Positions 33,823 to 42,986 are shown, numbered from the stretch's first letter. The stretch is 64,000 nucleotides of DNA from JAISFI01 sp031553775 (GCA_031553775.1 JAVBLA010000012.1:1-64000), one strand, 5' to 3'. Notes: generated by a model not told the origin, from the sequence alone. Translations and numbers: made by a program.

Positions 33823-35865
33823 ATGATTAAGATTAAAAAAATCATTCTATTTTCAGTTATTATACTGGGAATATGCATTTTACACCCAATATTTGCGCAA
33901 CATCCGGTTGAACGTCCTGATATGCTCTCCAACAATAGTTTTTATCCGGGAAACCGTGCTCCGCTACAACCAGCAGCATTCATTAAATTGCCATTGGGAA
34001 GTATTCGCCCGGAAGGATGGATCAGAGAAATCCTCGAACGCCAAAGTGATGGGCTTTGCGGACATCTTGGAGAAATCAGCGCCTGGTTGGAAAAAGAAGA
34101 TAATGCCTGGTTATCAGCCGGAGGGAAGTATGGGTGGGAAGAAGTTCCTTATTGGTTGAGGGGGTATCATGATATGGCTCTCTTATTAGGAGATAAAGAA
34201 AAACAAAAAGAAGCTTTTTTCTGGGTAGAAGCTATCTTGAAAAGTCAGAAGGAAAACGGATGGTTTGGACCCGAAATGAAAAATAAGATCGGCAATCTTG
34301 ACTTCTGGCCTAATATGGTCATCCTGTATACTCTTCAAAGCTATTACGAACATACAAAAGATATACGAGTGATTGATTTTATGAGAAAATATTTTCAATA
34401 CGAACTGACTGTTCCCGACAATGCATTCATATCCGGTTATTGGGAAAAAAGTCGTGGAGGAGATAACCTGTACAGTGTATACTGGTTTTATAATATCACC
34501 GGGGAAAAATTCGTACTGGAACTGGCAGAAAAACTACATCGGTGTACGGATAACTGGATGATGGATTCTACACTTCCGAATTGGCATAATGTGAATATTG
34601 CTGAAGGCTTCCGAGAACCGGCCACTTATTATATGCAGTCGAAAGATTCGGCACATTTGCATGCAAGTTACCGTGCATTTTCTTTGATCCGAAGAACTTT
34701 CGGACAGGTTCCGGGAGGCATGTTCGGTGGAGATGAAAATTGCAGGATGGGATACATCGATCCCCGCCAGGGAGCCGAAACCTGTGGTTTTGCAGAACAA
34801 ATGACTTCTGATGAAATACTTATCCGGATCACCGGTGATCCTTTTTGGGCCGACAACTGCGAGGATGTGCTGTTCAACAGTTTTACAGCTTCGCTGATGC
34901 CCGATATGAAAAGCCTGCGTTATATCACCTGCCCAAATATGGTTTTAGCAGACGACAAAAACCACCATCCAGGAATAGACAACAAAGGGCCCTTTCTGAT
35001 GATGAATCCTTTCAGCAGCCGTTGTTGCCAGCATAATCACGGGCATGCATTGCCCTATTATGCACAGAACCTGATCATGGCAAGTAATGATAACGGATTG
35101 GCAGCCGTACTTTACAACTCCTGCGAAACAACAGCCAGAGTAGGGAATGGAGTAGAAATCTGCCTGAAAGAAGAAACCAACTATCCTTTTGAAGAAGGGA
35201 TTCGGTTTACGCTTTCTTCCCCGGAAAAAGTTTCATTTCCCCTGTATTTGCGAATTCCGGGCTGGTGCCAAAAAGCATCCCTGAAAATCAATGGGAAAGC
35301 AGTTGCAATTAACGCAACTCCGGGTTCTTACTTCCGTATTGAGAGGGAATGGTCAAACCGGGACCAGGTAGAATTAGTGCTTCCTATGGAAATTTCCACC
35401 CGCCAATGGACGGTTAATCAAAATAGCATATCTGTAGACTACGGACCACTGACCTTTTCACTGATCATTGATGAAGAATATATCCAGATAGACAGTAAGA
35501 AGTCGGCGAACAGGAATGCCAAATGGCAGACTACAGCAGATCCGCAAAAATGGCCTTCATGGGAGATTCGTCCAAACAGTCCCTGGAACTATGGATTGAT
35601 AGTAGATATCCTGCAGCCTTCCCGGTCTTTCGAAATACAGAAAAGAGCCTGGCCGAAAGATAATTACCCTTTCACTGCAGAATCGGTTCCTATTGTCTTA
35701 AAAGCTAAAGGAAAAAGGATTCCATCCTGGGGAATCGACCAATATGGATTATGTTCGGTATTACCTTCGCCCGGAGTAAAAACAGCTGAAAAAACAGACA
35801 ACATACTTCTCATTCCAATGGGAGCCGCGCGACTGAGGATCTCCTCATTTCCGCAGGTGGAATAA
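33823..35865 (+). CDS. GH127/DUF1680-type glycoside hydrolase (beta-L-arabinofuranosidase-like)
   Basis: A 680-residue exported enzyme with a signal peptide to about residue 26 (PIFAQ). An all-alpha (alpha/alpha)6 barrel takes up about 45-480, followed by beta-sandwich domains. The zinc/cysteine centre described for GH127 HypBA1 (E-x-C plus a Cys pair, the first being the nucleophile) is seen as Glu319-Thr-Cys321 in AETCGFAEQM and Cys401-Cys402 in SSRCCQHNHG. Length and order match the family. It stands alone; no SusC/SusD pair or other CAZyme flanks it, so the glycan target is not evident; related families act on arabinose- or aceric-acid-containing glycans. Confidence 0.86.
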   Translation: MIKIKKIILFSVIILGICILHPIFAQHPVERPDMLSNNSFYPGNRAPLQPAAFIKLPLGSIRPEGWIREILERQSDGLCGHLGEISAWLEKEDNAWLSAGGKYGWEEVPYWLRGYHDMALLLGDKEKQKEAFFWVEAILKSQKENGWFGPEMKNKIGNLDFWPNMVILYTLQSYYEHTKDIRVIDFMRKYFQYELTVPDNAFISGYWEKSRGGDNLYSVYWFYNITGEKFVLELAEKLHRCTDNWMMDSTLPNWHNVNIAEGFREPATYYMQSKDSAHLHASYRAFSLIRRTFGQVPGGMFGGDENCRMGYIDPRQGAETCGFAEQMTSDEILIRITGDPFWADNCEDVLFNSFTASLMPDMKSLRYITCPNMVLADDKNHHPGIDNKGPFLMMNPFSSRCCQHNHGHALPYYAQNLIMASNDNGLAAVLYNSCETTARVGNGVEICLKEETNYPFEEGIRFTLSSPEKVSFPLYLRIPGWCQKASLKINGKAVAINATPGSYFRIEREWSNRDQVELVLPMEISTRQWTVNQNSISVDYGPLTFSLIIDEEYIQIDSKKSANRNAKWQTTADPQKWPSWEIRPNSPWNYGLIVDILQPSRSFEIQKRAWPKDNYPFTAESVPIVLKAKGKRIPSWGIDQYGLCSVLPSPGVKTAEKTDNILLIPMGAARLRISSFPQVE

Positions 35866-35939
35866 ACACCCGAGGGCTTTCCGGATGGAATATTTTTCAA
35901 AACTCCGGTGAAGATCATCCTTAAATATCAAAAATAGTG

Positions 35940-35947
35940 TAATTTTG
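35940..35947 (+). promoter_or_regulatory. -7 box of the SpmAB-like gene
   Basis: TAATTTTG, an exact TAnnTTTG match, 17 bases before the ATG at 35965. No -33 element at the expected spacing. Confidence 0.45.
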
Positions 35948-35964
35948 CTGTCTAATTCATTATC

Positions 35965-37197
35965 ATGGTTTTAAATTACATTTGGATCGGTTTTTTTCTG
36001 ATCGCCTTTGTCATCGCTTTATTTAAAGTGTTGTTTTATGGTGACCTGAATATCTTTACGGAAATGATGAATGCTTCGTTTTCATCGGCAAAAACAGCAT
36101 TTGAAATATCTCTTGGGCTGACGGGAGTTTTGTCTCTCTGGCTTGGTTTAATGAAAATCGGAGAAAAGGGAGGAGTGGTGAATTTCTTAGCCAGGATGGG
36201 GGCACCGGTTTTTAGCCGCTTGTTCCCGGATATTCCCAAAGGGCATCCGGCTACCGGATCCATTTTCATGAATATTGCAGCCAATATGTTGAATCTGGAT
36301 AATGCCGCTACACCAATGGGATTGAAAGCCATGAAAGAAATGCAGGAATTAAATGATAAAAAAGACACTGCAACCAATCCGATGATCATGTTTATTGTGC
36401 TCAATGCATCCGGGTTGACCATCATCCCTATCACCATCATGGTATACCGGGTACAAATGGGATCGTCTAATCCTTCTGATATTTTTATTCCTTTGATGAT
36501 TGCCACATTCGTGGCTACATTAGCAGGTGTTATTTATGTATGTCTGCGACAGAAGATTAATATACTGAATAAGGCTATGTTAGGATTCTTCGGAGGAATG
36601 TCTCTTTTCATCGGAGGTGCAATCGCGTTAGTGAAATCCTATCCTCAGGAGCAGGTTTCGCTCTATTCCGGGTTCATTGCCAATGCTCTGCTATGCGCCG
36701 TTATTGCGACTTTCATTATTGCCGGCATCCGGAAAAAGATCAATGTATACGATGCTTTCATCGAAGGAGCCAAAGAAGGATTCAAAACTGCAGTGATGAT
36801 CATACCCTATCTGATTGCTATTTTAGTGGGAGTTGCTCTATTTAGAACTTCGGGAGCCATGGATTATCTGATCAATGGAATTTCGTCGTTAGTTACGGCC
36901 TGCGGATTAAACACCGACTTTGTTCCGGCTTTACCGACCGCTTTCATGAAACCCCTCAGCGGGAGCGGTGCACGGGGAATGATGCTGGATGCTATGAATA
37001 CTTATGGAGCAGATTCGTTTGTTGGCCGCCTGGCAAGTATTTTCCAGGGTTCAACGGATACAACTTTTTATTTAATTGCGGTTTATTATGGAGCTGTCAA
37101 TATTAAAAACACACGATATACCGTTAGTGGAGCCCTGATTGCAGATTTATTTGGAGTAATTGCTGCTATTTTTGTTTGTTATTTATTTTTTGGATAA
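35965..37197 (+). CDS. Fused spore-maturation SpmA/SpmB-type nucleoside-recognition membrane protein
   Basis: A 410-residue inner-membrane protein joining SpmA (1-200) and SpmB (210-410) in one chain. Each half holds a nucleoside-recognition (Gate) domain: first about 45-150 (SSAKTAFEISLGLTGVLSLW, NMLNLDNAATPMGLKAM), second about 265-370 (AKEGFKTAVMIIPYLIAILV, MKPLSGSGARGMMLDAM). About ten membrane helices. In Bacillus SpmA/B help dehydrate the spore core, but Bacteroidota do not sporulate and keep the fused gene widely; its substrate here is unknown, possibly an ion or small solute. Confidence 0.88.
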   Translation: MVLNYIWIGFFLIAFVIALFKVLFYGDLNIFTEMMNASFSSAKTAFEISLGLTGVLSLWLGLMKIGEKGGVVNFLARMGAPVFSRLFPDIPKGHPATGSIFMNIAANMLNLDNAATPMGLKAMKEMQELNDKKDTATNPMIMFIVLNASGLTIIPITIMVYRVQMGSSNPSDIFIPLMIATFVATLAGVIYVCLRQKINILNKAMLGFFGGMSLFIGGAIALVKSYPQEQVSLYSGFIANALLCAVIATFIIAGIRKKINVYDAFIEGAKEGFKTAVMIIPYLIAILVGVALFRTSGAMDYLINGISSLVTACGLNTDFVPALPTAFMKPLSGSGARGMMLDAMNTYGADSFVGRLASIFQGSTDTTFYLIAVYYGAVNIKNTRYTVSGALIADLFGVIAAIFVCYLFFG

Positions 37198-37364
37198 TCA
37201 CCAGCCATTAATCTGCACAACAATCACATCCAATATTAACTAAGGAAGGAAGAAACGCATAATCATTGAAAATAGTTACATATATCCAGAATAATCACAT
37301 TTCCTTAAAAGCATGTAATTATCTCTATAAGATTGTAAATCAATTTCATATTTGTATTTTTTTA

Positions 37365-37372
37365 TACCTTTG
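37365..37372 (+). promoter_or_regulatory. -7 box of ybeY-mnmG
   Basis: TACCTTTG matches TAnnTTTG fully, 41 bases before the ybeY ATG. The AT-rich 37198-37364 stretch before it shows nothing else. Confidence 0.5.
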
Positions 37373-37412
37373 TACTGTGATATAAAAGACTGAGTTATTA
37401 AAAACATAAACT

Positions 37413-37838
37413 ATGCCTATTACCTATCAGACCGAGGGAGTAGAATTTCCGAAAATCAAGCAAAGGGAAACCAATATCTGGATCAAGGAAGTTGCTCATT
37501 TAAACCGAAAAAAAGTCGATGAAATCGCTTATATTTTTTGTTCTGATGAGAAGATCCTGGAAATCAACAGACAATATCTCCAGCATGATTATTATACAGA
37601 TATTATCACTTTCGATTATTCGGAAGGAGAAAATATTTCCGGAGATATTTTCATCAGTTTAGATACGGTAAAAAGCAACTCGGAAAAATTCAAGACCGAT
37701 TTCATCGAAGAATTACATCGTGTAATTATCCATGGCATCCTGCATTTATGCGGGCATAAAGATAAAACGCCTGAAGAGGAAAAAATAATGAGAGAGAAAG
37801 AAAATGAAGCGTTGAACCTGATCAAAGATCGTTTTTAA
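37413..37838 (+). CDS. ybeY: Endoribonuclease/rRNA maturation factor YbeY
   Basis: A 141-residue metalloprotein involved in 16S rRNA 3' end maturation and ribosome quality control. It has YIFCSDEKILEINRQYLQ, HDYYTDIITFDY and the metal motif HGILHLCGHKDKTPEEEKIM at 107-126. His107 and His111 are conserved; the third ligand position (+10 from the first His) is Asp117 instead of the usual His. Relatives in Bacteroidota also carry Asp there as I remember (HGILHLCGxxDK), so the enzyme is probably intact with a His-His-Asp site. Four bases before mnmG, so cotranscribed. Confidence 0.93.
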   Translation: MPITYQTEGVEFPKIKQRETNIWIKEVAHLNRKKVDEIAYIFCSDEKILEINRQYLQHDYYTDIITFDYSEGENISGDIFISLDTVKSNSEKFKTDFIEELHRVIIHGILHLCGHKDKTPEEEKIMREKENEALNLIKDRF

Positions 37839-37842
37839 TTAT

Positions 37843-39720
37843 ATGTTATTTAATTATGATGTAATTGTTGTCGGAGCGGGACATGCAGGATGCGAAGCAG
37901 CTGCAGCGGCTGCAAACCTGGGCTCCAAAACTCTCCTGATAACAATGGATATGAATAAAATTGCCCAGATGAGTTGCAATCCGGCAGTGGGCGGAATCGC
38001 AAAAGGACAGATTGTTCGCGAAATCGATGCACTCGGAGGGCAGATGGGTATTATTACCGACCAGACAGCTATCCAGTTCCGGATGCTCAACCAGTCTAAA
38101 GGGCCGGCCATGTGGAGCCCGCGGGCACAAAGCGATCGCACCCGGTTTATCGAAGCCTGGAGACAAACTTTAGACCAGACCAACAACTTATCTATCTGGC
38201 AGGATACCGTACAGGAAATTCTCGTTGAAAACGGAGAAATCCGGGGAGTAAAAACCTTTATGAATGTCGAATTCAGAGCCAAATCGGTCGTACTTACTGT
38301 CGGAACATTCTTAAACGGATTGATCCATATCGGTAAAACACAATTCGATGGGGGGAGGATATCAGAACCTGCGTCTTATGGCATTACTGCGCAATTAGCA
38401 TCTTTAGGATTTTCCACCGACCGCATGAAAACCGGAACTCCTGTCAGGATCGACGGAAGATCGGTCGATTTTTCTCTGATGGGAGAACAAAAAGGAGAAA
38501 ATGATTTCCACAAATTTTCCTATCTGGATTTCCAACCCCGCCCGTTAAAACAACTGAGTTGCTGGATTACTTACACCAACCAGGAAACACACAACGTACT
38601 CCGGAGCGGGCTGGATGATTCTCCGCTTTATAACGGACAGATTCAAAGTATCGGTCCCCGTTATTGCCCAAGCATCGAAACAAAAATCATTACTTTTGCC
38701 GATAAAAACGAGCATCAGCTCTTTTTGGAACCGGAAGGAGAAAACACACAGGAGTATTATTTAAATGGTTTTTCCTCTTCTCTCCCACTCCACATTCAGC
38801 TGAATGCCCTGCAAACAATTCCTGCCTTTCGGAACCTGCAGATCTATCGTCCCGGATATGCTATTGAATACGACTTTTTCGATCCACGGCAACTGACACA
38901 TACCTTAGAAACCAAAAGAATTAAAAACCTGTTTTTTGCCGGGCAGATCAACGGTACTACCGGTTATGAAGAAGCCGGAGGACAAGGTCTGATAGCAGGT
39001 ATCAATGCCCATATCAATTGTCATGGAGGAAATCCATTCGTACTGAAACGGGACGAAGCTTATATCGGTGTCCTGATCGACGACTTGGTTACTAAAGGTG
39101 TCGATGAACCCTACCGGATGTTTACCTCCCGTGCAGAATACAGAATTCTCCTGCGGCAGGATGATGCCGACATGCGTCTCACGGAAAAATCATACCAAAT
39201 AGGATTGGCCCGCCGGAATCGGCACGACCTATTGGAAACCAAAAAACAAAGCATGCAACATCTGATTGATTTTGCAGTTCAATATTCAATCAAACCTCAA
39301 GATGTAAATGCAGCATTGGAAACAGCAGGAACCACCCCACTGAAACATGGATGCAAGCTGCAAGATTTGATTTTGCGTCCCCAACTCAATATTCAGACTA
39401 TCGCCGGAATCGTACCGGCACTTCAGCGGGAACTGGATAAAATTACCGGTAATCGGAAAGAAGAGATTATCGAAGCGGCCGAAATCGTGATGAAATACGA
39501 TGGGTATATCCGCCGAGAAAAAATTATCGCCGAAAAAATAAACCGGTTGGAAAACATCCGGATCAAAGATAAATTTGATTATTTTAGCATTCAATCTCTC
39601 TCAACTGAGGCTAAACAAAAATTAACTTCTATTAATCCGGAGACGTTGGCTCAAGCCGGGAGGATTCCGGGAGTGTCTCCGAATGACATTAATGTACTTT
39701 TGGTGCTTTTGGGGAGATAG
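37843..39720 (+). CDS. mnmG: tRNA uridine-5-carboxymethylaminomethyl modification enzyme MnmG (GidA)
   Basis: A 625-residue FAD enzyme that with MnmE modifies U34 of tRNAs. FAD site VVGAGHAGCEAAAAAANLGS at 8-27; conserved MSCNPAVGGIAKGQIVREID, then NQSKGPAMWSPRAQSDR and GQINGTTGYEEAGGQGLIAG; the C-terminal domain includes SRAEYRILLRQDDADMRLT. Length is standard. mnmG is often found close to the replication origin; here it is followed by a parS palindrome 207 bases downstream. Confidence 0.97.
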   Translation: MLFNYDVIVVGAGHAGCEAAAAAANLGSKTLLITMDMNKIAQMSCNPAVGGIAKGQIVREIDALGGQMGIITDQTAIQFRMLNQSKGPAMWSPRAQSDRTRFIEAWRQTLDQTNNLSIWQDTVQEILVENGEIRGVKTFMNVEFRAKSVVLTVGTFLNGLIHIGKTQFDGGRISEPASYGITAQLASLGFSTDRMKTGTPVRIDGRSVDFSLMGEQKGENDFHKFSYLDFQPRPLKQLSCWITYTNQETHNVLRSGLDDSPLYNGQIQSIGPRYCPSIETKIITFADKNEHQLFLEPEGENTQEYYLNGFSSSLPLHIQLNALQTIPAFRNLQIYRPGYAIEYDFFDPRQLTHTLETKRIKNLFFAGQINGTTGYEEAGGQGLIAGINAHINCHGGNPFVLKRDEAYIGVLIDDLVTKGVDEPYRMFTSRAEYRILLRQDDADMRLTEKSYQIGLARRNRHDLLETKKQSMQHLIDFAVQYSIKPQDVNAALETAGTTPLKHGCKLQDLILRPQLNIQTIAGIVPALQRELDKITGNRKEEIIEAAEIVMKYDGYIRREKIIAEKINRLENIRIKDKFDYFSIQSLSTEAKQKLTSINPETLAQAGRIPGVSPNDINVLLVLLGR

Positions 39721-39808
39721 AGAACAATTGAAAACGGAGAACCGTTAGATCGGCCTTAGTTAATTAAAAATTGAAGGGATGGTTTTAGGCAAGTATTTAT
39801 TGAGAGTA

Positions 39809-39887
39809 AGAAACTGTTTAAAAATTTACAAGCAGTATTTTAGATCATCATATAATTTTTTTGATGAAGCTTTTTCAAACAGTTTCT
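39809..39887. repeat. Large imperfect inverted repeat downstream of mnmG
   Basis: Outer arms AGAAACTGTTT (39809-39819) and AAACAGTTTCT (39877-39887) are perfect and extend 5 bp inward (AAAAA/TTTTT) across a one-base bulge; an inner pair TCATCA/TGATGA (39845-39850, 39862-39867) nests inside. It could end transcription from mnmG or be a small palindromic element. Not protein coding. Confidence 0.5.
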
Positions 39888-39926
39888 AAGAATATTTTAG
39901 GGAGATCAGTTTTTAGGAAATAAAAA

Positions 39927-39956
39927 ATCAAAATGTTCCACGTGGAACATTTTGAT
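39927..39956. promoter_or_regulatory. parS centromere-like site
   Basis: The core TGTTCCACGTGGAACA (39934-39949) fits the bacterial parS consensus TGTTnCACGTGnAACA at every fixed base and lies in a perfect 30-base palindrome. ParB encoded at 9282-10166 is the expected binder. It sits 17 bases before the apt ATG, so ParB binding or spreading could also affect that gene. It is the only full match I found in the window. Confidence 0.82.
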
Positions 39957-39973
39957 AAAAACAAAAATAAATC

Positions 39974-40504
39974 ATGAGCATTGAAACATTAAAACAATCG
40001 GTAAGAAATGTACCGGATTTTCCCAAAAAGGGAATTCAATTCAAAGATGTCACCACTTTATTTAAAAGCAGCGAACACCTACAGGAGGTTTCTGATATTC
40101 TTTATGAATTATACAAAGACAAGGGGATAACCAAAGTTGTTGGGATCGAATCTCGTGGGTTCATTATGGGCCCCATTCTTGCCACCCGTTTAAATGCCGG
40201 ATTTATTCCCATTCGAAAACCGGGGAAGCTTCCCGCTGCCGTATATGAAGAATCTTACGGAAAAGAATATGGTGAAGATACTGTTCAAATTCACCAGGAT
40301 GCATTGAGTGAAGATGATGTTGTATTGTTACACGACGATTTACTGGCAACCGGAGGAACAATGGCAGCAGCATATAAGTTAGTGAAGCGTTTTCATCCGA
40401 AAAACATTTTTGTTAACTTCCTTGTCGAATTGGAAGAATTAGAAGGAAAGAAAAACTTTGATGAACTGGTTGAGGTTACCAGTTTGATTCGTTATCCGAT
40501 TTGA
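39974..40504 (+). CDS. apt: Adenine phosphoribosyltransferase
   Basis: A 176-residue purine-salvage enzyme making AMP from adenine and PRPP. Blocks seen are VRNVPDFPKKGIQFKDVTTL, VVGIESRGFIMGPILAT, the substrate loop RKPGKLP near 85-91 and the PRPP-binding LLHDDLLATGGTMAAAY. The usual VDD-LATGG signature reads HDDLLATGG here. It follows the parS palindrome directly and ends with its own terminator. Confidence 0.96.
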   Translation: MSIETLKQSVRNVPDFPKKGIQFKDVTTLFKSSEHLQEVSDILYELYKDKGITKVVGIESRGFIMGPILATRLNAGFIPIRKPGKLPAAVYEESYGKEYGEDTVQIHQDALSEDDVVLLHDDLLATGGTMAAAYKLVKRFHPKNIFVNFLVELEELEGKKNFDELVEVTSLIRYPI

Positions 40505-40562
40505 GGAAGGGTTTGTAGCACTTTGGTACAAAATTTTGAAACAACCACTTTGTTTATCATAG

Positions 40563-40598
40563 AAAAGTCTCTGAAATTTATTTTGGGGACTTTTTTTT
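40563..40598 (+). terminator. Terminator of apt
   Basis: AAAAGTCTC (40563-40571) pairs with GGGACTTTT (40586-40594), one G-U, followed by a T-run to 40598. It lies 59 bases past the apt stop. Confidence 0.75.
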
Positions 40599-40694
40599 AA
40601 GCATATTCTTTGGATAAATCTGCAATGATTATCCCTCATTTTACAAAAAACAATTAAGAATTACATTTCCTAATGAAATTCACCTCGTTTTAAT

Positions 40695-40702
40695 TACTTT
40701 TG
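40695..40702 (+). promoter_or_regulatory. -7 box of uvrC-dtd-mazG-deoC
   Basis: TACTTTTG, perfect TAnnTTTG. The upstream in-frame ATG at 40700 lies inside this box, so the true start is the ATG at 40733. Confidence 0.55.
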
Positions 40703-40732
40703 TACCCAAACTGCAACCCCTATTATACCATC

Positions 40733-42529
40733 ATGGATTATAAACAGCACATAGAAAATATTCTTTCTTCACTTCCTGACGAACCGGGTTGTTACCAATA
40801 TTTCGATGAAGAAGGAAAAATTATCTACGTTGGGAAAGCCAAGAATCTCAAACGAAGGGTCAGTTCGTATTTCAACAGGATTTCAGATTATCCGAAGACG
40901 AGGATACTGGTGAAGAAAATCCGGGATATCAAATATATTGTCGTCAAGAATGAAGAAGATGCACTTCTGCTGGAAAATAGTTTGATCAAAGAGCATCAGC
41001 CACGCTATAATGCCATGCTGAAAGACGACAAAACATACCCTTCCATTGTAGTGAGAAATGAGATACTGCCCAGGGTTTTTCCGACCCGGAAAATCATTAA
41101 AGACGGTTCTTTTTACTATGGCCCCTACTCCTCTGTAGTTGCCATGAAGGCTATTCTCCAAACCATTAAAGAAATATATCCATTGAGAACCTGTAAATAT
41201 CCGTTTACACCGGAGAATCTTCAAGCAAAAAAATACCCGGTTTGTCTCCAGTATCATATTAAAAATTGCCTGGGACCTTGCCAGGGATATCAAACAGAAG
41301 AAGATTACAAGAAAAATATTGAAGAAATCAAAGACATTTTAGGGGGAAATATCAGTAAAATCAGCAAGCAAATCTGGGAAGAAATGAATTTGATGGCTGT
41401 AGATTTACAATTCGAAAAAGCGCAGGTACTTAAACAAAAATACGACCTGATTGAGAAATATAAAGCCAAATCGGAGATTGTCAACCCCCATCTGCACGAT
41501 ATCGATGTATTTTCGTACGATGAAAACGAGCAATCGGCCTATATCAATTACCTGCATATCCTTTCGGGTACCATTGTGCAAGGATATACCATTGAATACA
41601 AGAAACGTTTGGATGAGCCGAAAGAAGAAATCTTCAGCCTCGGGATCATTGAAATGAGAACCCGGTTCGGAAGCCGGACCAGGGAAATCATCGTTCCTTT
41701 TATCCCGGATATGGAGCTGGAAGGAGTTGTCTTTTCTATTCCGCAACGGGGAGATAAAAAGAAACTTTTAGACTTATCGCTTCAGAACGTCCGCCAGTAT
41801 AAATTAGATGCATTGAAAAGGGCAGAAAAGCTTAATCCTGAACAACGGATGACACGGATTCTGACTAACCTGAAAAACGATTTGCGGCTCCGGGAACTGC
41901 CTTTACATATCGAGTGTTTTGATAACTCCAATATCCAGGGAACCAATCCTGTTTCATCCTGTGTGGTATTCAAAAAAGCCAAACCGGCCAAGAAGGATTA
42001 CCGGCATTTCAACATCAAAACCGTAGTAGGTCCTGACGATTTTTCATCGATGTACGAAACGGTTACCAGGCGATATAAAAGGCTATTGGAAGAAACCGAG
42101 CCTCTCCCCCAACTGATTGTAATCGATGGAGGAAAGGGCCAGCTTCATGCAGCTTCAGACGCATTGAAAGATCTGGGCATATACGGTAAAATAGCAATTA
42201 TAGGCATTGCCAAACGCCTGGAAGAGATTTATTTTCCGGAAGATTCCGTACCTTTGTACCTGGATAAGAACTCCGAAAGTCTGAAACTGATACAACAATT
42301 ACGGGATGAAGCACACCGTTTCGGGATCACTTTTCACCGGCAAAAACGCAGCAAACAGCAAATATCGTCCGAATTAGACAGCATTAAAGGTATTGGAGAT
42401 GTATTAAAAACGAAACTACTAAAACATTACAAAAGCGTGAAAAAGATTAGAGAGGCTTCAGCGGAAGAACTGGAGAATCTGATCGGAAAAAGCAAAGCGT
42501 TTTTGTTAATGGAGGGATTGAAAAAATGA
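40733..42529 (+). CDS. uvrC: UvrABC system protein C
   Basis: A 598-residue nucleotide-excision-repair nuclease making both incisions around a lesion. N-terminal GIY-YIG domain (PGCYQYF...KIIYVGKAKNLKRRVSSYF, about 15-50); Cys-rich CLQYHIKNCLGPCQGY; UVR helix pair near 200-235; RNase H-like C-terminal nuclease with IECFDNSNIQGTNPVSSCVV and LIVIDGGKGQLHAA; final helix-hairpin-helix motifs GIGDVLKTKLLKHY. Start at 40733 because a -7 box overlaps the earlier ATG. Heads a four-gene operon with 4-base, 5-base and 1-base junctions. Confidence 0.96.
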   Translation: MDYKQHIENILSSLPDEPGCYQYFDEEGKIIYVGKAKNLKRRVSSYFNRISDYPKTRILVKKIRDIKYIVVKNEEDALLLENSLIKEHQPRYNAMLKDDKTYPSIVVRNEILPRVFPTRKIIKDGSFYYGPYSSVVAMKAILQTIKEIYPLRTCKYPFTPENLQAKKYPVCLQYHIKNCLGPCQGYQTEEDYKKNIEEIKDILGGNISKISKQIWEEMNLMAVDLQFEKAQVLKQKYDLIEKYKAKSEIVNPHLHDIDVFSYDENEQSAYINYLHILSGTIVQGYTIEYKKRLDEPKEEIFSLGIIEMRTRFGSRTREIIVPFIPDMELEGVVFSIPQRGDKKKLLDLSLQNVRQYKLDALKRAEKLNPEQRMTRILTNLKNDLRLRELPLHIECFDNSNIQGTNPVSSCVVFKKAKPAKKDYRHFNIKTVVGPDDFSSMYETVTRRYKRLLEETEPLPQLIVIDGGKGQLHAASDALKDLGIYGKIAIIGIAKRLEEIYFPEDSVPLYLDKNSESLKLIQQLRDEAHRFGITFHRQKRSKQQISSELDSIKGIGDVLKTKLLKHYKSVKKIREASAEELENLIGKSKAFLLMEGLKK

Positions 42530-42981
42530 GAACAGTGATACAAAGAGTAAGCCGGGCATCTGTAAGTATCGATGGAAAAATAAAATCGACCATCGGAAAC
42601 GGATTATTGGTATTAATAGGTATCGAAGAATCTGATAATCAAGACGATATTGACTATCTTTGCAAAAAAATCACCCAATTACGCATTTTCAATGATGAGG
42701 AAGGGGTAATGAACCGGTCCGTGATGGATGTAAACGGCGAAATTTTAGTCATCAGCCAGTTTACTTTACATGCCGGCACGAAAAAAGGGAACCGCCCGTC
42801 GTATATCAAAGCAGCCAAACCGGAGATCTCTATTCCTCTGTACGAATGCTTTTGCAGGGTTCTGAACAATACCCTTGGAAAAGACGTTCAAACAGGAGAA
42901 TTCGGAGCGGATATGCAGGTATCGTTAATCAACGAAGGTCCTGTGACCATCCTCATTGACAGTAAAAATAAAGACTATTAA
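42526..42981 (+). CDS. dtd: D-aminoacyl-tRNA deacylase
   Basis: A 151-residue chiral proofreading enzyme that hydrolyses D-amino acids from tRNA. The two family motifs are present: SQFTLHAGTKKGNRPSYIKA (near 78-97) and the C-terminal NEGPVTILID carrying the G-cisP pair. Starts within the last codons of uvrC (4-base ATGA overlap), so translation is coupled. Normal length. Confidence 0.95.
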   Translation: MRTVIQRVSRASVSIDGKIKSTIGNGLLVLIGIEESDNQDDIDYLCKKITQLRIFNDEEGVMNRSVMDVNGEILVISQFTLHAGTKKGNRPSYIKAAKPEISIPLYECFCRVLNNTLGKDVQTGEFGADMQVSLINEGPVTILIDSKNKDY

Positions 42982-42986
42982 AACCT

